From Oscillospiraceae bacterium (lineage in GTDB: Bacteria; Bacillota; Clostridia; Oscillospirales; Acutalibacteraceae): a DNA stretch of 64,000 bases. The stretch is taken from contig SVQA01000001.1 in the NCBI GenBank assembly GCA_015065545.1, positions 186,001 to 250,000 of the forward strand, written 5' to 3'. Positions within the stretch are counted from its first letter, which is position 1. Each line of letters opens with the position of its first letter. This document shows positions 25,204-35,170 of this stretch, piece after piece. The position numbers were made by a program, and so were the translations under genes. Below the pieces are notes generated by a model. It was not told the DNA's origin and searched no databases. It saw nothing but the letters and a program-made list of their open reading frames with translations.

Positions 25204-25929
25204 TTAATAAACAACCGTAACGGTAATATTATCGGTGCCGCCACCTTCTTTTGCTTTATCCACAAGTTTGTTTGTCATATCTTCGCCACGATTCTCGTGA
25301 ACAATCTTAACAATATCACCTGAAGAAACGCAATTTGTAAGTCCGTCTGTACAGATAAGGAGAACATCACCGTAAGAGAAGTTTGCTTCAATATAATCAA
25401 GGCACACCTCGGGACGAATACCCAAAGCTCTGGTGATAATATTTTTATTAGGATGCATCTGGGCTTCCTCTGCTGTGATTTCTCCTCTTCTGACCATTTC
25501 TGCTACAACAGAATGGTCCTCGGTAAGCTGTTTAATCTTACCGCCGCGGATAGCATAGGTACGGCTGTCGCCTACGTGAACAATATGAACGGTCTTGTTT
25601 TTTACAAAAACAAACTCGCAGGTTGTACCCATACCCTCCAATGAATCATCAGAAAGAGATTTATCAAAAACCTGTGCATTTGCTCTCTGAACAATATCTG
25701 TCATAAGAGTAGCAAGCTGATCCTTTTTGAGCTTTTCGTCATAAAGCTGTGTAATCTGCTCGCTGATAATATCAACAGCCATAGCGCTGGCAACATTGCC
25801 GCCGTTAGCGCCTCCCATACCGTCACATACGACAGCCCACGCACAAGAGGGCGAGAAAACTCCGAAGCGACAGTCGTCCTGATTTGAACTTCTGACTAAT
25901 CCAATATCACTTTTGCTGAAAACTTCCAA
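25204..25929 (-). CDS. prpC: PP2C-family Ser/Thr protein phosphatase (PrpC/Stp)
   Basis: A manganese-dependent PPM phosphatase that opposes PrkC. The 241 residues carry SDIGLVRSSNQDDC (metal Asp), VCDGMGGANGG, VHVGDSRTYAI, LTEDHSVV and the C-terminal GGGTDNITVTVV. The start is TTG at 25929, with GGAGGAG about 6 bp upstream inside the last codons of rlmN; no better ATG lies near. It overlaps the operon flow between rlmN and prkC, a standard Firmicutes order. Confidence 0.95.
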   Translation of the reverse strand: MEVFSKSDIGLVRSSNQDDCRFGVFSPSCAWAVVCDGMGGANGGNVASAMAVDIISEQITQLYDEKLKKDQLATLMTDIVQRANAQVFDKSLSDDSLEGMGTTCEFVFVKNKTVHIVHVGDSRTYAIRGGKIKQLTEDHSVVAEMVRRGEITAEEAQMHPNKNIITRALGIRPEVCLDYIEANFSYGDVLLICTDGLTNCVSSGDIVKIVHENRGEDMTNKLVDKAKEGGGTDNITVTVVY

Positions 25930-25930
25930 G

Positions 25931-26977
25931 TTATACTCCTCCTTTGTCTTTAATATTCTTGCCTCTCAACTGACCACAGGAAGCATTGATATCACTACCT
26001 AAAGTCCGACGGACAGTTGAATTTACATTATATTTCGAAAGCACTCTGACAAATGAAGTCAGCCGCTTATCTTTGCTGGGATTATAATTTGTTCCTTCTA
26101 CTCTGTTCACAGGTATAAGATTAACGTGACAAAGTGTTCCTTTGAGAAGATTCGCAAGCTTTTCAGCACACTCGTCACTATCGTTAACACCATTTATCAT
26201 TGCATACTCGTAAGTAATTCTTCTGCCTGTGTTATCTGCATAGTATCTGCATGCCTTAAGCACCTCTTCAATAGGATACTTTTTGTTTATCGGCATTGTT
26301 TTTATACGCATTTCATCTGTGGGTGCGTGCAGTGATAGGGCAAGATTCACAGGAATCTGTAAATCTGCAAGCTCGTAAATCTTTGGTACAATACCACAGG
26401 TTGAAATTGTTATGTGTCTTGCACCTATATTAAGACCTTGTTCAAAGGTAACAAGACGCAAAAATTTCACAACGTTCTCAAAATTATCAAGAGGCTCACC
26501 CATACCCATAAGTACAAGATTTGAAATCCGCACTCCTAAATCCTTCTGAGCTGTGTGTATCTGTGACAAAATTTCTGATGCAGTAAGGTTGCGGACAAAT
26601 CCGCCTCTGCCTGTTGCACAGAATGTACAACCCATTTTGCAACCCACCTGAGTGGATATACACATTGAATAGCCGTGGTGATAGTCCATAACTACCGCTT
26701 CAACGCATTCTTTATCTGCAAAAGAAAACAGATACTTTATTGTATTATCATACTGCGAAACAAGCTTTTTTTCAATATTTGCAACAGAAATGTAACATAT
26801 TGAGGAAAGGTTATCTATTAGATTTTTCGGCAGATTACTCATCTGAGAAAAAGATGTAACCATTTTCAGATGAAGCCAATCGTAAATCTGGTCTGCACGA
26901 AAACGAGGATAGCCTTTCTCTACAATGAACTGCGAAAGCTCTTTATTATCAAAAGATTTTATATCTGTAAGGCTCAT
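25931..26977 (-). CDS. rlmN: Dual-specificity 23S rRNA A2503 / tRNA A37 methyltransferase RlmN
   Basis: A radical-SAM enzyme that methylates C2 of A2503 in 23S rRNA, and in some bacteria A37 of tRNAs, tuning translation fidelity. The 348 residues carry the CX3CX2C cluster motif (CKMGCTFC) and VLMGMGEPLDNFENV, with the methyl-accepting cysteine toward the C-terminus (RRTLGSDINASCGQLRG). The ATG overlaps the stop of rsmB by 4 bp (ATGA). The length is normal. Confidence 0.97.
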   Translation of the reverse strand: MSLTDIKSFDNKELSQFIVEKGYPRFRADQIYDWLHLKMVTSFSQMSNLPKNLIDNLSSICYISVANIEKKLVSQYDNTIKYLFSFADKECVEAVVMDYHHGYSMCISTQVGCKMGCTFCATGRGGFVRNLTASEILSQIHTAQKDLGVRISNLVLMGMGEPLDNFENVVKFLRLVTFEQGLNIGARHITISTCGIVPKIYELADLQIPVNLALSLHAPTDEMRIKTMPINKKYPIEEVLKACRYYADNTGRRITYEYAMINGVNDSDECAEKLANLLKGTLCHVNLIPVNRVEGTNYNPSKDKRLTSFVRVLSKYNVNSTVRRTLGSDINASCGQLRGKNIKDKGGV

Positions 26978-28311
26978 ACCCCGCTCCTTTCAAGCTTGGC
27001 TATAAAGAAGCCGTCACTTCCGTCCTTAGAGGGAAAAAGAGTAAGCATACCTGAAGGCTCTGATATTTTACTATCTATTGATACAAGTTCGCTAAAATCC
27101 TTAAGAGTAAACTCAGGATGTTTTTTTAGAAATACATTTACCACATCTGAATTTTCCTGCGGATTTAAGGTACAGGTAGAATATACAAGAGTTCCTTTAT
27201 CCTTCACAAGCTTTGCTGAATTTTCGAGGATTTTAAGCTGAACATCGGGAAGGTTCATATAATCTTCCGATTTACTATAGCGGATTTCAGGCTTTCTTCG
27301 AATAATACCAAAGCCGCTGCAGGGTACATCACAGAGAACCACATCGGCTTTTTCTGTAAGAGTGTTGTCTTCTGCACCATCACGAAGAGCCGCTTTAATA
27401 ATAGAAATGCCCAATCTTTTTGCACCGTTTTCAATAAGCTTAATTTTATGAGGATGAAGGTCAAAGGCTCTAATCTCACCTTTATTTTCCATATTTATTG
27501 CCATTGCAAAAGCTTTACCGCCGGGTGCACTGCAGACATCAAATACTGTATCTCCTGATTTTGCACCCGAAACCTTGGCACAGATTGCACTGGCTGTATC
27601 CTGCACAAAAAACTCACCAAGCTCGTAAGCCTTGAGAGTATCCAATGCTCCGGAATTCTTAACAAGAAGCATATCTTTGCAAAGCGGAGACAACTCCGCT
27701 TCTACTCCTTCTTCTTTGAGATTAGTTATAAGTGTTTCATCATCCGTAAGCATTGTATTTGTATGTATTGTCAAGGGAGGACGACCTCCCAAAGACTCAA
27801 GAATTGACAGGGTTATTTCTTCGCCGTAGGACGAAAGCCAAAGCTTAACAAGATATTCGGGACATGAATATTTTACCGATAAAAAAAGGCATTTTTCACT
27901 CTCTGCGGGTAATTTATACTCTTTGTTTTCACGCAGGAATGTACGAAGTATTCCGTTGATAAAACCCGAAGACTTAAAAAGCTTCTTTTTCTTTGCAAGA
28001 TTCACCGACTCATTAACTGCGGCACTATCGGGCACTTTATCCATATATAAAAGCTGATAAAAACCCATTCGAAGAATTATGAGGGTAGAAGCCTCAATTT
28101 TACGAAAAGGTGTCGATGACCGCTTTCTGATTATATAATCAAGAGTTATGAGTCTTTCGAGGACACCATAAACCAGGGCAGTACAAAAGGAACTGTCCAG
28201 CTTACTCAAATTATTCTCTTTTATGGCACTGTCAATTGCCAGATTTGAATATGCACCTTCAACTAAAACTTTTTTAAGTATATCAAAGGCAACTTCACGA
28301 GAATTCTTCAT
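26974..28311 (-). CDS. rsmB: 16S rRNA m5C967 methyltransferase RsmB
   Basis: Methylates C967 of 16S rRNA using SAM. The 445 residues have an N-terminal NusB-like RNA-binding domain (about 5-135) and a Rossmann methyltransferase domain with CSAPGGKAFAMA (SAM binding), CDVPCSGFGIIRRKPEI (PC motif) and YSTCTLNPQENSDV (catalytic TC cysteine). The start is the ATG at 28311 with GGAGAC upstream; the longer frame from 28341 would nearly touch the Zn-peptidase stop. It is coupled to rlmN. Confidence 0.95.
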   Translation of the reverse strand: MKNSREVAFDILKKVLVEGAYSNLAIDSAIKENNLSKLDSSFCTALVYGVLERLITLDYIIRKRSSTPFRKIEASTLIILRMGFYQLLYMDKVPDSAAVNESVNLAKKKKLFKSSGFINGILRTFLRENKEYKLPAESEKCLFLSVKYSCPEYLVKLWLSSYGEEITLSILESLGGRPPLTIHTNTMLTDDETLITNLKEEGVEAELSPLCKDMLLVKNSGALDTLKAYELGEFFVQDTASAICAKVSGAKSGDTVFDVCSAPGGKAFAMAINMENKGEIRAFDLHPHKIKLIENGAKRLGISIIKAALRDGAEDNTLTEKADVVLCDVPCSGFGIIRRKPEIRYSKSEDYMNLPDVQLKILENSAKLVKDKGTLVYSTCTLNPQENSDVVNVFLKKHPEFTLKDFSELVSIDSKISEPSGMLTLFPSKDGSDGFFIAKLERSGV

Positions 28312-28337
28312 ATTGTCTCCGAATATATAAATTATCG

Positions 28338-29087
28338 TCAATCACGACGACGGCTTATCATTATAATTACTCTTAAAAGCTGCAACAGAGCTGTAACCGC
28401 TGCGGCAACATAAGTTAGTGCTGCTGCGGTGAGGGTCTGCTTGGCACCCTTGAATTCCTCGCCTACAAGAAGATTGTTACTCTTAATTGTAGCCAATGCT
28501 CTCTTTGAAGCATTAAATTCCACAGGTAAGGTAACCAATGTAAAAATAAGTGATGTGCTGTAAAGGATAACACCTAACAAAAGGAACATACCGCTTATAT
28601 CATTAGTAAGTGCAGAGCCTGAAGAATCGCTGTAGCTGTAATAACCGCTCATTATAAGACCGATTATTATAAGAATCCAACCGATTCTTGAGCCGAAATT
28701 TGTTATAGGCACAAGAACAGACCTTAATTTATTGGGTGCATAGCCCTCTGCGTGCTGTACCGCATGGCCTGCTTCGTGAGCGGCAATACCTACAGCCGCA
28801 ATTGTTGTGGCATTATATACCCCTTCCGAAAGTCGAATGGTGTTAGTTCTAGGGTCAAAATGATCTGTAAGCTTACCTGCAACAGGAACAATAGAAACAT
28901 TTGTTATGTTATGTCGCAGGAGCACCTGCCTTGCTGCTTCTGCACCCGTAAGACCTCGGGAATTAATAATCTTAGAATTCTTACTATATGCGGATTTAAC
29001 CATAAACTGTGCAACTGCAGACAGAATGATGGCAGGAAGCATCCAAAGAAGATAATTAAAATAACCCAGATATGAATAATAAAACAT
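28338..29087 (-). CDS. YugP-type neutral zinc metallopeptidase (membrane)
   Basis: A 249-residue membrane protein of the Zn_peptidase_2 (YugP) family. The first membrane helix lies at about residues 8-28. The zinc motif is HEAGHAVQHAEGYAP (about 106-120), with NTIRLSEGVYNATTIAAVG just before it. Two to three helices lie near 130-150, 165-190 and 218-240. The physiological substrate is unknown. AGGAGGG precedes the ATG. It is often encoded between fmt and rsmB in Clostridia, which matches its place here. Confidence 0.93.
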   Translation of the reverse strand: MFYYSYLGYFNYLLWMLPAIILSAVAQFMVKSAYSKNSKIINSRGLTGAEAARQVLLRHNITNVSIVPVAGKLTDHFDPRTNTIRLSEGVYNATTIAAVGIAAHEAGHAVQHAEGYAPNKLRSVLVPITNFGSRIGWILIIIGLIMSGYYSYSDSSGSALTNDISGMFLLLGVILYSTSLIFTLVTLPVEFNASKRALATIKSNNLLVGEEFKGAKQTLTAAALTYVAAAVTALLQLLRVIIMISRRRD

Positions 29088-29116
29088 ATATACCCTCCTA
29101 TGTGGTACTTATATCA

Positions 29117-30034
29117 TTACACAAAATAGTCGTTGCTATCCAATTTGTGACCCATAAGGAAAGATTTAGAATCCATAGCCTTTTTACCCTCGCTCTGAAG
29201 GGTGAGAATCTCAACAGCACCGCTGCCGCAAGCTACTGTTAAAGGATTGGTTGAGATAACCTGACCTGCTTTTCCGCTTTTGTCGGATTTTCTGGTAGAA
29301 ATAATCTTAATTCTCTTTCCGTTTAAGGTGGTAAGAGCAACAGGCCAAGGGTTGAGTCCGCGAACAAGATTATGAACCTCATCTGCAGACTTTGACCAAT
29401 CAATAATGCACATATCCTTGCTCAGCATAGATGCGTATGTTGCAAGGCTTTCATCCTGAGGGATTCTGGGTGCTTCGCCTTTTTCTAAAAGCTCAAGAGT
29501 TTCAAGAAGTAAATCTGCACCGCTTTCAGCGAGTCTGTCAAAAAGCTCGCCTGCAGTTTCATTCTCGCCTACTTCGGTCTCGTATTTAAGAATTATATCT
29601 CCTGTATCAAGACCCTTACCCATATACATAGTGGTCACACCGCCTACCTTATCGCCGTTTAAAACTGTCCACTGTATAGGAGCAGCTCCGCGATAAGAAG
29701 GAAGTAAAGAGCCGTGTACGTTAATACAACCGAGAGGCGGAATATTAAGCACATCCTCGGGTAAAAGCTTACCGTAAGCAACAACAACGATAACATCGGG
29801 ATTAAGACCTTTTATTGTGTCAACTACCTCTGCATCTTTTAAGGTTGCAGGCTGGAAAACTTTAAGTCCCAGCTCCTGCGCACAAACCTTAACCTCGGGT
29901 GGAGTCAAAATCATTTTTCTGCCTCTGGGCATATCTACCTTTGTGAAAACTGCAGAGATAGTATGACCAGCCTCATAGAGCTTCTTAAGACTTGCTACTG
30001 CAAAGTCCGGTGTACCCATGAATACAATATTCAT
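29117..30034 (-). CDS. fmt: Methionyl-tRNA formyltransferase
   Basis: Formylates Met-tRNAi with 10-formyl-THF to start translation. The 305 residues include MGTPDFAVASLKKL at the N-terminus and the catalytic region with INVHGSLLPSYRGAAPIQW (Asn and His of the active site), then GVTTMYMGKGLDTGDI. The C-terminal OB domain spans about 207-300. GGGAGG precedes the ATG, 14 bp after def. All key residues are present. Confidence 0.97.
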   Translation of the reverse strand: MNIVFMGTPDFAVASLKKLYEAGHTISAVFTKVDMPRGRKMILTPPEVKVCAQELGLKVFQPATLKDAEVVDTIKGLNPDVIVVVAYGKLLPEDVLNIPPLGCINVHGSLLPSYRGAAPIQWTVLNGDKVGGVTTMYMGKGLDTGDIILKYETEVGENETAGELFDRLAESGADLLLETLELLEKGEAPRIPQDESLATYASMLSKDMCIIDWSKSADEVHNLVRGLNPWPVALTTLNGKRIKIISTRKSDKSGKAGQVISTNPLTVACGSGAVEILTLQSEGKKAMDSKSFLMGHKLDSNDYFV

Positions 30035-30048
30035 AGATTAGCCTCCCA

Positions 30049-30516
30049 TCAATTCTGAATCTCGTCAGGTGCAAGCATACGGATAGCGTTATCCTTAAAG
30101 AGAATGCCGTCAAGGTGGTCAAGCTCATGACAAAAAGCTCTTGCAAGCAGTCCTTCGCCTTCGTAAGTAACCTCGTTGCCAAAGCGGTCGAAAGCCTCTA
30201 CCTTAACCTTCATGGGACGGTCGGTAATACCATACTCTCCGGGAGAAGAAAGACAACCTTCAACCTCCTGCTGATTACCGCTTTTCTTAACAATTTCAGG
30301 ATTAACAAGCTCAATAAGACCTTCGCCAATGTCGATTACAACAACACGGCGAAGAATACCCACCTGATTTGCGGCAAGACCCACACCATTTGTGGCATAC
30401 ATTGTCTCTGCCATATCATCCAGTAAATCGTGGAGTCTTTTATTAAACTCTATAACAGGACGAGCCTTCTTGCGAAGGACATCGTCACCTTCTTTAACTA
30501 CATTTCTGATAGCCAT
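30049..30516 (-). CDS. def: Peptide deformylase
   Basis: Removes the N-formyl group from new proteins. The 155 residues have the three conserved motifs: GVGLAANQVG (about 41-50), EGCLSSPG (metal Cys) and HELDHLDG (the HEXXH zinc or iron ligands). The ATG at 30516 has AGGAGGT upstream; an ATG at 30537 would place that site inside the coding region. It is paired with fmt, as is usual. Confidence 0.97.
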   Translation of the reverse strand: MAIRNVVKEGDDVLRKKARPVIEFNKRLHDLLDDMAETMYATNGVGLAANQVGILRRVVVIDIGEGLIELVNPEIVKKSGNQQEVEGCLSSPGEYGITDRPMKVKVEAFDRFGNEVTYEGEGLLARAFCHELDHLDGILFKDNAIRMLAPDEIQN

Positions 30517-30546
30517 TTGTTTTTTACCTCCTGTCATATTTATCCT

Positions 30547-32988
30547 TTAGAAACTCAAGGGTTTCAAATCAGCATAAACCGTGACATCACGATATTTTTT
30601 ATCTTTGCCGAACTCCTTGAGCAAATCGGAAATAAGCGACCTGAACAAAGCAGTATTACGGCTTTTAATAATAATTCTGTATCTGTATTTATTATTTACC
30701 TTTGAAACAAGTGCCGCAGAAGGACCAAGTGTGCGGATAGGCAAATCCTTATACTCACCAGCACAAAGCTCCTTGAGCCTTGCAAGAAATGCTTTTGCAC
30801 AAGTAATTGTATTCGCCTTATTCTCGCCAAGGAATCCAACAACAAGAATATCCGAAAAAGGCGGGTATGTTAAGGCTTTGCGAATTTCAATCTCATCCCT
30901 GTAGAACGCATCATAGTCCTGCATTGATGAAAGTTCAATTATAGCATTTTCCGGTGTATAGGTCTGAATAATAGCTCTGCCCTTGCATTCTCCTCTGCCG
31001 CTTCTGCCAAGAACCTGAGTAAGCATAGAAAAGGCACGCTCAAAGCTACGGTAATCGTCGCTATAAAGCACCTGGTCGGCAGATAACACACCAACAAGAG
31101 TAACATTGGGAAAGTCGAGTCCCTTTGCCACCATCTGTGTGCCGATGAGAATATCGTATTCGCCCTTTGAAAAAGCAGACAAAAGCTTTTCGTGGGCATT
31201 TTTCTGCATAACGGAATCTGCATCCATTCGCAGAATTTTGGCATCGGGAAACAGCTCTTCAAGAAGCTCCTGTGCTTTCTGTGTACCTGTACCGCTGAAA
31301 TGAAGACTCTCTTCGTGACAAGAAGGGCACTCCTGTGACACAGGCTGTGAATAGCCGCAATAATGACACATAAGGCGGTTGTTTGCATTGTGATAGGTCA
31401 AGGATATGGAACAGTTAGGACAATTAACGACCTCTTTACAGCTTCTGCAAACTGCAAATGTATTATACCCTCTGCGATTTAAGAGAAGTATTGATTGCTT
31501 TTTGATATTTAAGTTTTCTTCAATTGCACTGAGCAGTGCTGAAGAAATGCCTGTGTTGTTTCCTGCAAGGAGTTCTTCGTTCATATCAACAGTAAGAACC
31601 TCTGGAAGCTCTGCATTTCCAAAACGATTCGGGAGCTTAAAAAGAGAATATCTGCCTGAATTTGCAAAGTAATAGCTCTCTACATCGGGAGTTGCAGAAG
31701 AAAGAAGCAACAAACACTTGTTACTGTTACAGCGGAACTTTGCAATATCCCTTGCGTGAAAACGAGGTTTATTCTCGGACTTGTAGGTATGCTCCTGCTC
31801 TTCATCCATAATGATAAGGCCAAGATTCTTAAAAGGTGCAAAAACCGCACTTCTTGTGCCTACCGCAATTTTTACAAGACCCTTCTGAACTCGTCTGAAT
31901 TCATCAAGTCGCTCGCCAACGGAAAGTCCGCTGTGGAAAATTGCAACATCGTCACCGAACAATTCTTTAAAACGCTTTACAAGCTGTGGTGTCAGGGCAA
32001 TTTCGGGTACCATAACAATAACTCCCTTGCCCCTATCCGTAACTGACTTTATAAGTTTTAGAAAAACCGCAGTTTTGCCCGAACCTGTGACTCCATAGAG
32101 AAGTGCTACAGAAGCTTTATCCTCCCGAGTTTTTTCAAGAAGCCCCTCAAAAGCATTGTTTTGTTCAAGGTTCAGAACAGGAAACTCTACCTTCTCTGCA
32201 TTTTCGGTTTCGGGTGTACGATAAACCTGTATATCAAAATACTCGGCAATGCCTTTTTTGACCAAAGCATCCACTACTGCCTGGGTGACACCTGTGTAGT
32301 AGCAAAGCTCTTTAACAGAGGCTTCACCCACATCACAGAGTAGGTCAAGGACTGAACGCTGTTTCTCTGTAAGCTTGCCGCTATACTCAAATGCATCAGC
32401 ACAAAGACGAAGCATACGAACGGATTTATCACCTATTTTTCTGAATGCATCATCGCTTTTTAAAAGATAGCCTTTTTCTACAAGTTTTTCAAAAAGAGTA
32501 AAATCACTGTAGCCGAATGCACTCATCAGGTCTTCTCTTTTTTTAGGTGCTTTTACACTTAAGAGATATTCGTATATTCGATTTTCTTCTTCTGAAAGAG
32601 ATTCTTTATCCTTTTGAGGCACAGCACTGTAGACAGTCTTAATATTAAAGTTAAGTCCTGCAGGAAGCATAGCCTTGACAGCTTCGAAATAAGTACAGTA
32701 AAGATGCCTGTGCATATAATCTGCAAGAGTAATCATATCAGGGGTTAGTACAGGCTCATCATCAAGAACGGACAGCACATATTTAAGACCTGTGCTATTC
32801 CCCCTCTTAACCTCCATAACCATACCCTGACGACTCTGATTCCCCTTTGCAAAGGGTACACTTACCCTACATCCCGGAAGAAGCCGCTGTGCCATATCTT
32901 CGCTAACGGCATAGTCAAACAGCTTGTCAAAATGATATACGGTTCCTTCAACCGCAACAGAGGCGATAAAGGAATTATCAGTCCTCAT
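30547..32988 (-). CDS. priA: Primosomal protein N' (replication restart helicase PriA)
   Basis: Reloads the replicative helicase at stalled forks. The 813 residues carry an N-terminal DNA-binding domain (about 10-105), a winged helix (about 120-250), helicase lobe 1 with the Walker A VTGSGKT and DEEQEH, zinc-binding cysteines (CRSCKEVVNCPNCS ... CHYCGY ... CPSCHEE), and helicase lobe 2 with GTQMVAKGLDFPNV and LGRSGRG. Its ATG overlaps the end of rpoZ by 11 bp with only a weak ribosome site, so translational coupling is likely. The coaBC gene that often separates rpoZ and priA is absent. Confidence 0.96.
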   Translation of the reverse strand: MRTDNSFIASVAVEGTVYHFDKLFDYAVSEDMAQRLLPGCRVSVPFAKGNQSRQGMVMEVKRGNSTGLKYVLSVLDDEPVLTPDMITLADYMHRHLYCTYFEAVKAMLPAGLNFNIKTVYSAVPQKDKESLSEEENRIYEYLLSVKAPKKREDLMSAFGYSDFTLFEKLVEKGYLLKSDDAFRKIGDKSVRMLRLCADAFEYSGKLTEKQRSVLDLLCDVGEASVKELCYYTGVTQAVVDALVKKGIAEYFDIQVYRTPETENAEKVEFPVLNLEQNNAFEGLLEKTREDKASVALLYGVTGSGKTAVFLKLIKSVTDRGKGVIVMVPEIALTPQLVKRFKELFGDDVAIFHSGLSVGERLDEFRRVQKGLVKIAVGTRSAVFAPFKNLGLIIMDEEQEHTYKSENKPRFHARDIAKFRCNSNKCLLLLSSATPDVESYYFANSGRYSLFKLPNRFGNAELPEVLTVDMNEELLAGNNTGISSALLSAIEENLNIKKQSILLLNRRGYNTFAVCRSCKEVVNCPNCSISLTYHNANNRLMCHYCGYSQPVSQECPSCHEESLHFSGTGTQKAQELLEELFPDAKILRMDADSVMQKNAHEKLLSAFSKGEYDILIGTQMVAKGLDFPNVTLVGVLSADQVLYSDDYRSFERAFSMLTQVLGRSGRGECKGRAIIQTYTPENAIIELSSMQDYDAFYRDEIEIRKALTYPPFSDILVVGFLGENKANTITCAKAFLARLKELCAGEYKDLPIRTLGPSAALVSKVNNKYRYRIIIKSRNTALFRSLISDLLKEFGKDKKYRDVTVYADLKPLSF

Positions 32989-33181
32989 CCTGAGGCTCTA
33001 AAATATTGAATTTGTGGCTCTTGAACTCATCGATAGCAAGAAGAACAGGCTTATCGGTTGTAACGATACCTTCATCCTCAAAATTCTGTGCAATCTCTCT
33101 TGCTCTCTTTGCAACGCCGATTACCAAAGCATAACGGCTCTCCTTACCATTTAACATATCATCGATAGATGCTCTAATCAT
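32978..33181 (-). CDS. rpoZ: RNA polymerase omega subunit
   Basis: A 67-residue omega subunit that helps RNA polymerase assembly. MIRASIDDMLNGKESRYALV and the AKRAREIAQN segment match the family; a short acidic tail ends the protein. It lies between gmk and priA, the standard Firmicutes position. AGGAGT lies upstream of the ATG. Confidence 0.92.
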   Translation of the reverse strand: MIRASIDDMLNGKESRYALVIGVAKRAREIAQNFEDEGIVTTDKPVLLAIDEFKSHKFNILEPQDED

Positions 33182-33252
33182 TTTATGTTCACTCCTATAA
33201 AAATTTTATTGTTTTTTAATATTTTAAGCAAAAGCTTATTTACAAATTAAAA

Positions 33253-33828
33253 TTATGCAGTATTAGTTTTGACAATATGGAGAATCTCCTCAACTGCTTT
33301 TTGGAGGTCGTTATTTACAACCTGATATTTATAGAATGCAGCAATTTTAAGTTCATCAATTGCTGTTTCAAGACGCTTGCGGATAGTTTCCTCTTCCTCT
33401 GTGCCTCTTGAGCGAAGTCTGCGTTCAAGCTCATCAAGGCTTGGAGGCAGAATAAATATGCTTACAGCTTCGGGATAGCGATTGATTATGCTGACAGCAC
33501 CTTTAACTTCAATCTCAAGGAAAACATTGAAGCCCTGTGAAAGCATTTCTTCTACAGGTCTCTTAGGTGTGCCGTAGAAGTTATCGCAATACTCCTCATG
33601 CTCAAGGAATCCGTCCTCTTCAATCATTTTCTCAAATTCATCTTTTGAAACAAAGAAATAATGAACACCATTTTCTTCGCCTTCTCTTGGCTCTCTGGTT
33701 GTGGCAGATACAGAAAGCTTTATACTGCTGTCTGCTTCCATAAGCTCCTTCATAATAGTGCCCTTGCCTACACCGGAGCATCCCGAGTAAACAAAGAGTG
33801 TGCCTCTTTTTACATTATTTTCGCTCAC
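33253..33828 (-). CDS. gmk: Guanylate kinase
   Basis: Phosphorylates GMP to GDP. The 191 residues carry the P-loop [10 protein letters not shown] (about 15-24), the GMP-binding [13 protein letters not shown] with GVHYFFV, and the lid [13 protein letters not shown]. The start is GTG, overlapping the remA stop (GTGA), with GGGGGAT upstream. The remA-gmk-rpoZ order is conserved across Firmicutes. Confidence 0.97.
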   Translation of the reverse strand: MSENNVKRGTLFVYSGCSGVGKGTIMKELMEADSSIKLSVSATTREPREGEENGVHYFFVSKDEFEKMIEEDGFLEHEEYCDNFYGTPKRPVEEMLSQGFNVFLEIEVKGAVSIINRYPEAVSIFILPPSLDELERRLRSRGTEEEETIRKRLETAIDELKIAAFYKYQVVNNDLQKAVEEILHIVKTNTA

Positions 33829-34070
33829 TTTTCATCCCCCTCTTCTATCCTGTTTGCTATAGTTTCAGGAGAAATTGCAGAAAGAATAATGTGATCACTG
33901 TCTGTAAACAGAACAGCCTTACAACGTCTGCCGTAGGTAGCATCGACAAGATTGCCCTTCTGCTTTGCATCCTGAATAATACGTTTGATTGGTGCGGAAT
34001 CCGGACTGACAACAGTAACAAGTCTGCCTGCCGCCACGACATTACCGAATCCGATATTAATAAGTTTCAT
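33825..34070 (-). CDS. remA: RemA-family (DUF370) regulatory protein
   Basis: An 81-residue member of the DUF370/RemA family. In Bacillus RemA is a DNA-binding activator of matrix and osmoprotection genes. The family start [20 protein letters not shown] and the [20 protein letters not shown] core are present. The ATG at 34070 has AGGAG upstream; a longer frame would run into yicC. The role in non-biofilm Clostridia is not established. Confidence 0.93.
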   Translation of the reverse strand: MKLINIGFGNVVAAGRLVTVVSPDSAPIKRIIQDAKQKGNLVDATYGRRCKAVLFTDSDHIILSAISPETIANRIEEGDEK

Positions 34071-34080
34071 AAAAAACTCC

Positions 34081-34962
34081 TTATTCGATGTTCTGAATCT
34101 GCTCGCGGATTTTTTCAATCTCAGATTTAATATTAACAACCTGATGAGCAAGCTTTGCATCCTGAACCTTTGAGCCAATTGTATTTGCTTCTCTGTTCAT
34201 CTCCTGCACAAGGAAGTCAAGCTTTCTGCCAATGGCACCAAAAGAAGCCATAATAGACTCAAGCTGGTCGAAATGACTGCGAAGGCGAACTGTTTCCTCA
34301 GCAACAGCTACCTTATCTGCAAAGATAGCAACCTCTGTAAGTACTCTCTGTCTGTCAAAGGTATCATTGCCCACAAGCTCTGCAATTCTTGCTTCAAGGC
34401 GTTTTTCGTATTCTTCAACAAGTACAGGTGAGCGTTCTTCGATAATTGCAACAATATCGAGGATTGTTTTTGCTCTGGACATAACGTCTGCATAAAGACG
34501 CTCTCCCTCAAGCTCTCTCATAGCAATAAATTTATCAACAGCCTCTGCTGCAACTGCAAGAACAGACTCAAGAATCTGCTCCTCATCCTCGGGAGCCTTA
34601 TGTACAGTAAGCACATCAGGGAAACGGGCAATCAAGGTTGCGGTTGAATCATTTGAGACATTGTAGGTTTCTGATATTTCGCCAAGTGCTTTTACATAAC
34701 CTGCGGCCAAGCTGTGATTAACTGTTACTGTGCAGTCTTCGCTCTCGCCTGTAGAGATTACGGATACATACATATCCACTTTACCTCTTGAAACTCGGGA
34801 GCCTACATAGGACTTAAGCTTTTCTTCAAGAAAAGCATAGCCTCTTGATGTACGGCAGGAAAACTCAAAATACTTGTGGTTGACACTTTTAAGCTCAACG
34901 GTAATCTCCTTACCGCCGAGTGTAGCTTCGGCACGTCCGTAGCCTGTCATTGATCTTATCAT
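34081..34962 (-). CDS. yicC: YicC family protein (endoribonuclease YicC/YloC)
   Basis: A 293-residue member of the YicC/YloC family, recently tied to RNA decay. The start [13 protein letters not shown] and the C-terminal [21 protein letters not shown] (DUF1732) match. The ATG at 34962 has AAAGG at good spacing; an ATG at 34971 abuts that site. It is the first gene of the housekeeping operon, under the promoter at 35046-35074. Confidence 0.94.
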   Translation of the reverse strand: MIRSMTGYGRAEATLGGKEITVELKSVNHKYFEFSCRTSRGYAFLEEKLKSYVGSRVSRGKVDMYVSVISTGESEDCTVTVNHSLAAGYVKALGEISETYNVSNDSTATLIARFPDVLTVHKAPEDEEQILESVLAVAAEAVDKFIAMRELEGERLYADVMSRAKTILDIVAIIEERSPVLVEEYEKRLEARIAELVGNDTFDRQRVLTEVAIFADKVAVAEETVRLRSHFDQLESIMASFGAIGRKLDFLVQEMNREANTIGSKVQDAKLAHQVVNIKSEIEKIREQIQNIE

Positions 34963-35045
34963 AACACTCATCCTTTCTATAACGAAAAATTGTAGATTGG
35001 CAGCGTTTATCCTTTGCAAAACAACCTCTGATAAACATTCAAATT

Positions 35046-35074
35046 ATTATATCATTATAAGTTTATTATTACAA
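35046..35074 (-). promoter_or_regulatory. Sigma-A promoter of the yicC-rsgA operon
   Basis: TTGTAA (35074-35069), a 17-bp spacer and TATAAT (35051-35046) on the minus strand, divergent from yebC. Confidence 0.65.
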
Positions 35075-35109
35075 TAGATTTGTAACCAAATTGTAACCTT
35101 TAAGATAGG

Positions 35110-35138
35110 TTGCAAAATAAAACAGTATATGCTATAAT
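35110..35138 (+). promoter_or_regulatory. Sigma-A promoter of yebC
   Basis: TTGCAA (35110-35115), a 17-bp spacer and TATAAT (35133-35138), 32 bp before the ATG. Confidence 0.75.
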
Positions 35139-35170
35139 CTCTGTGATATTTTTAAAGAAGGAATGATTTT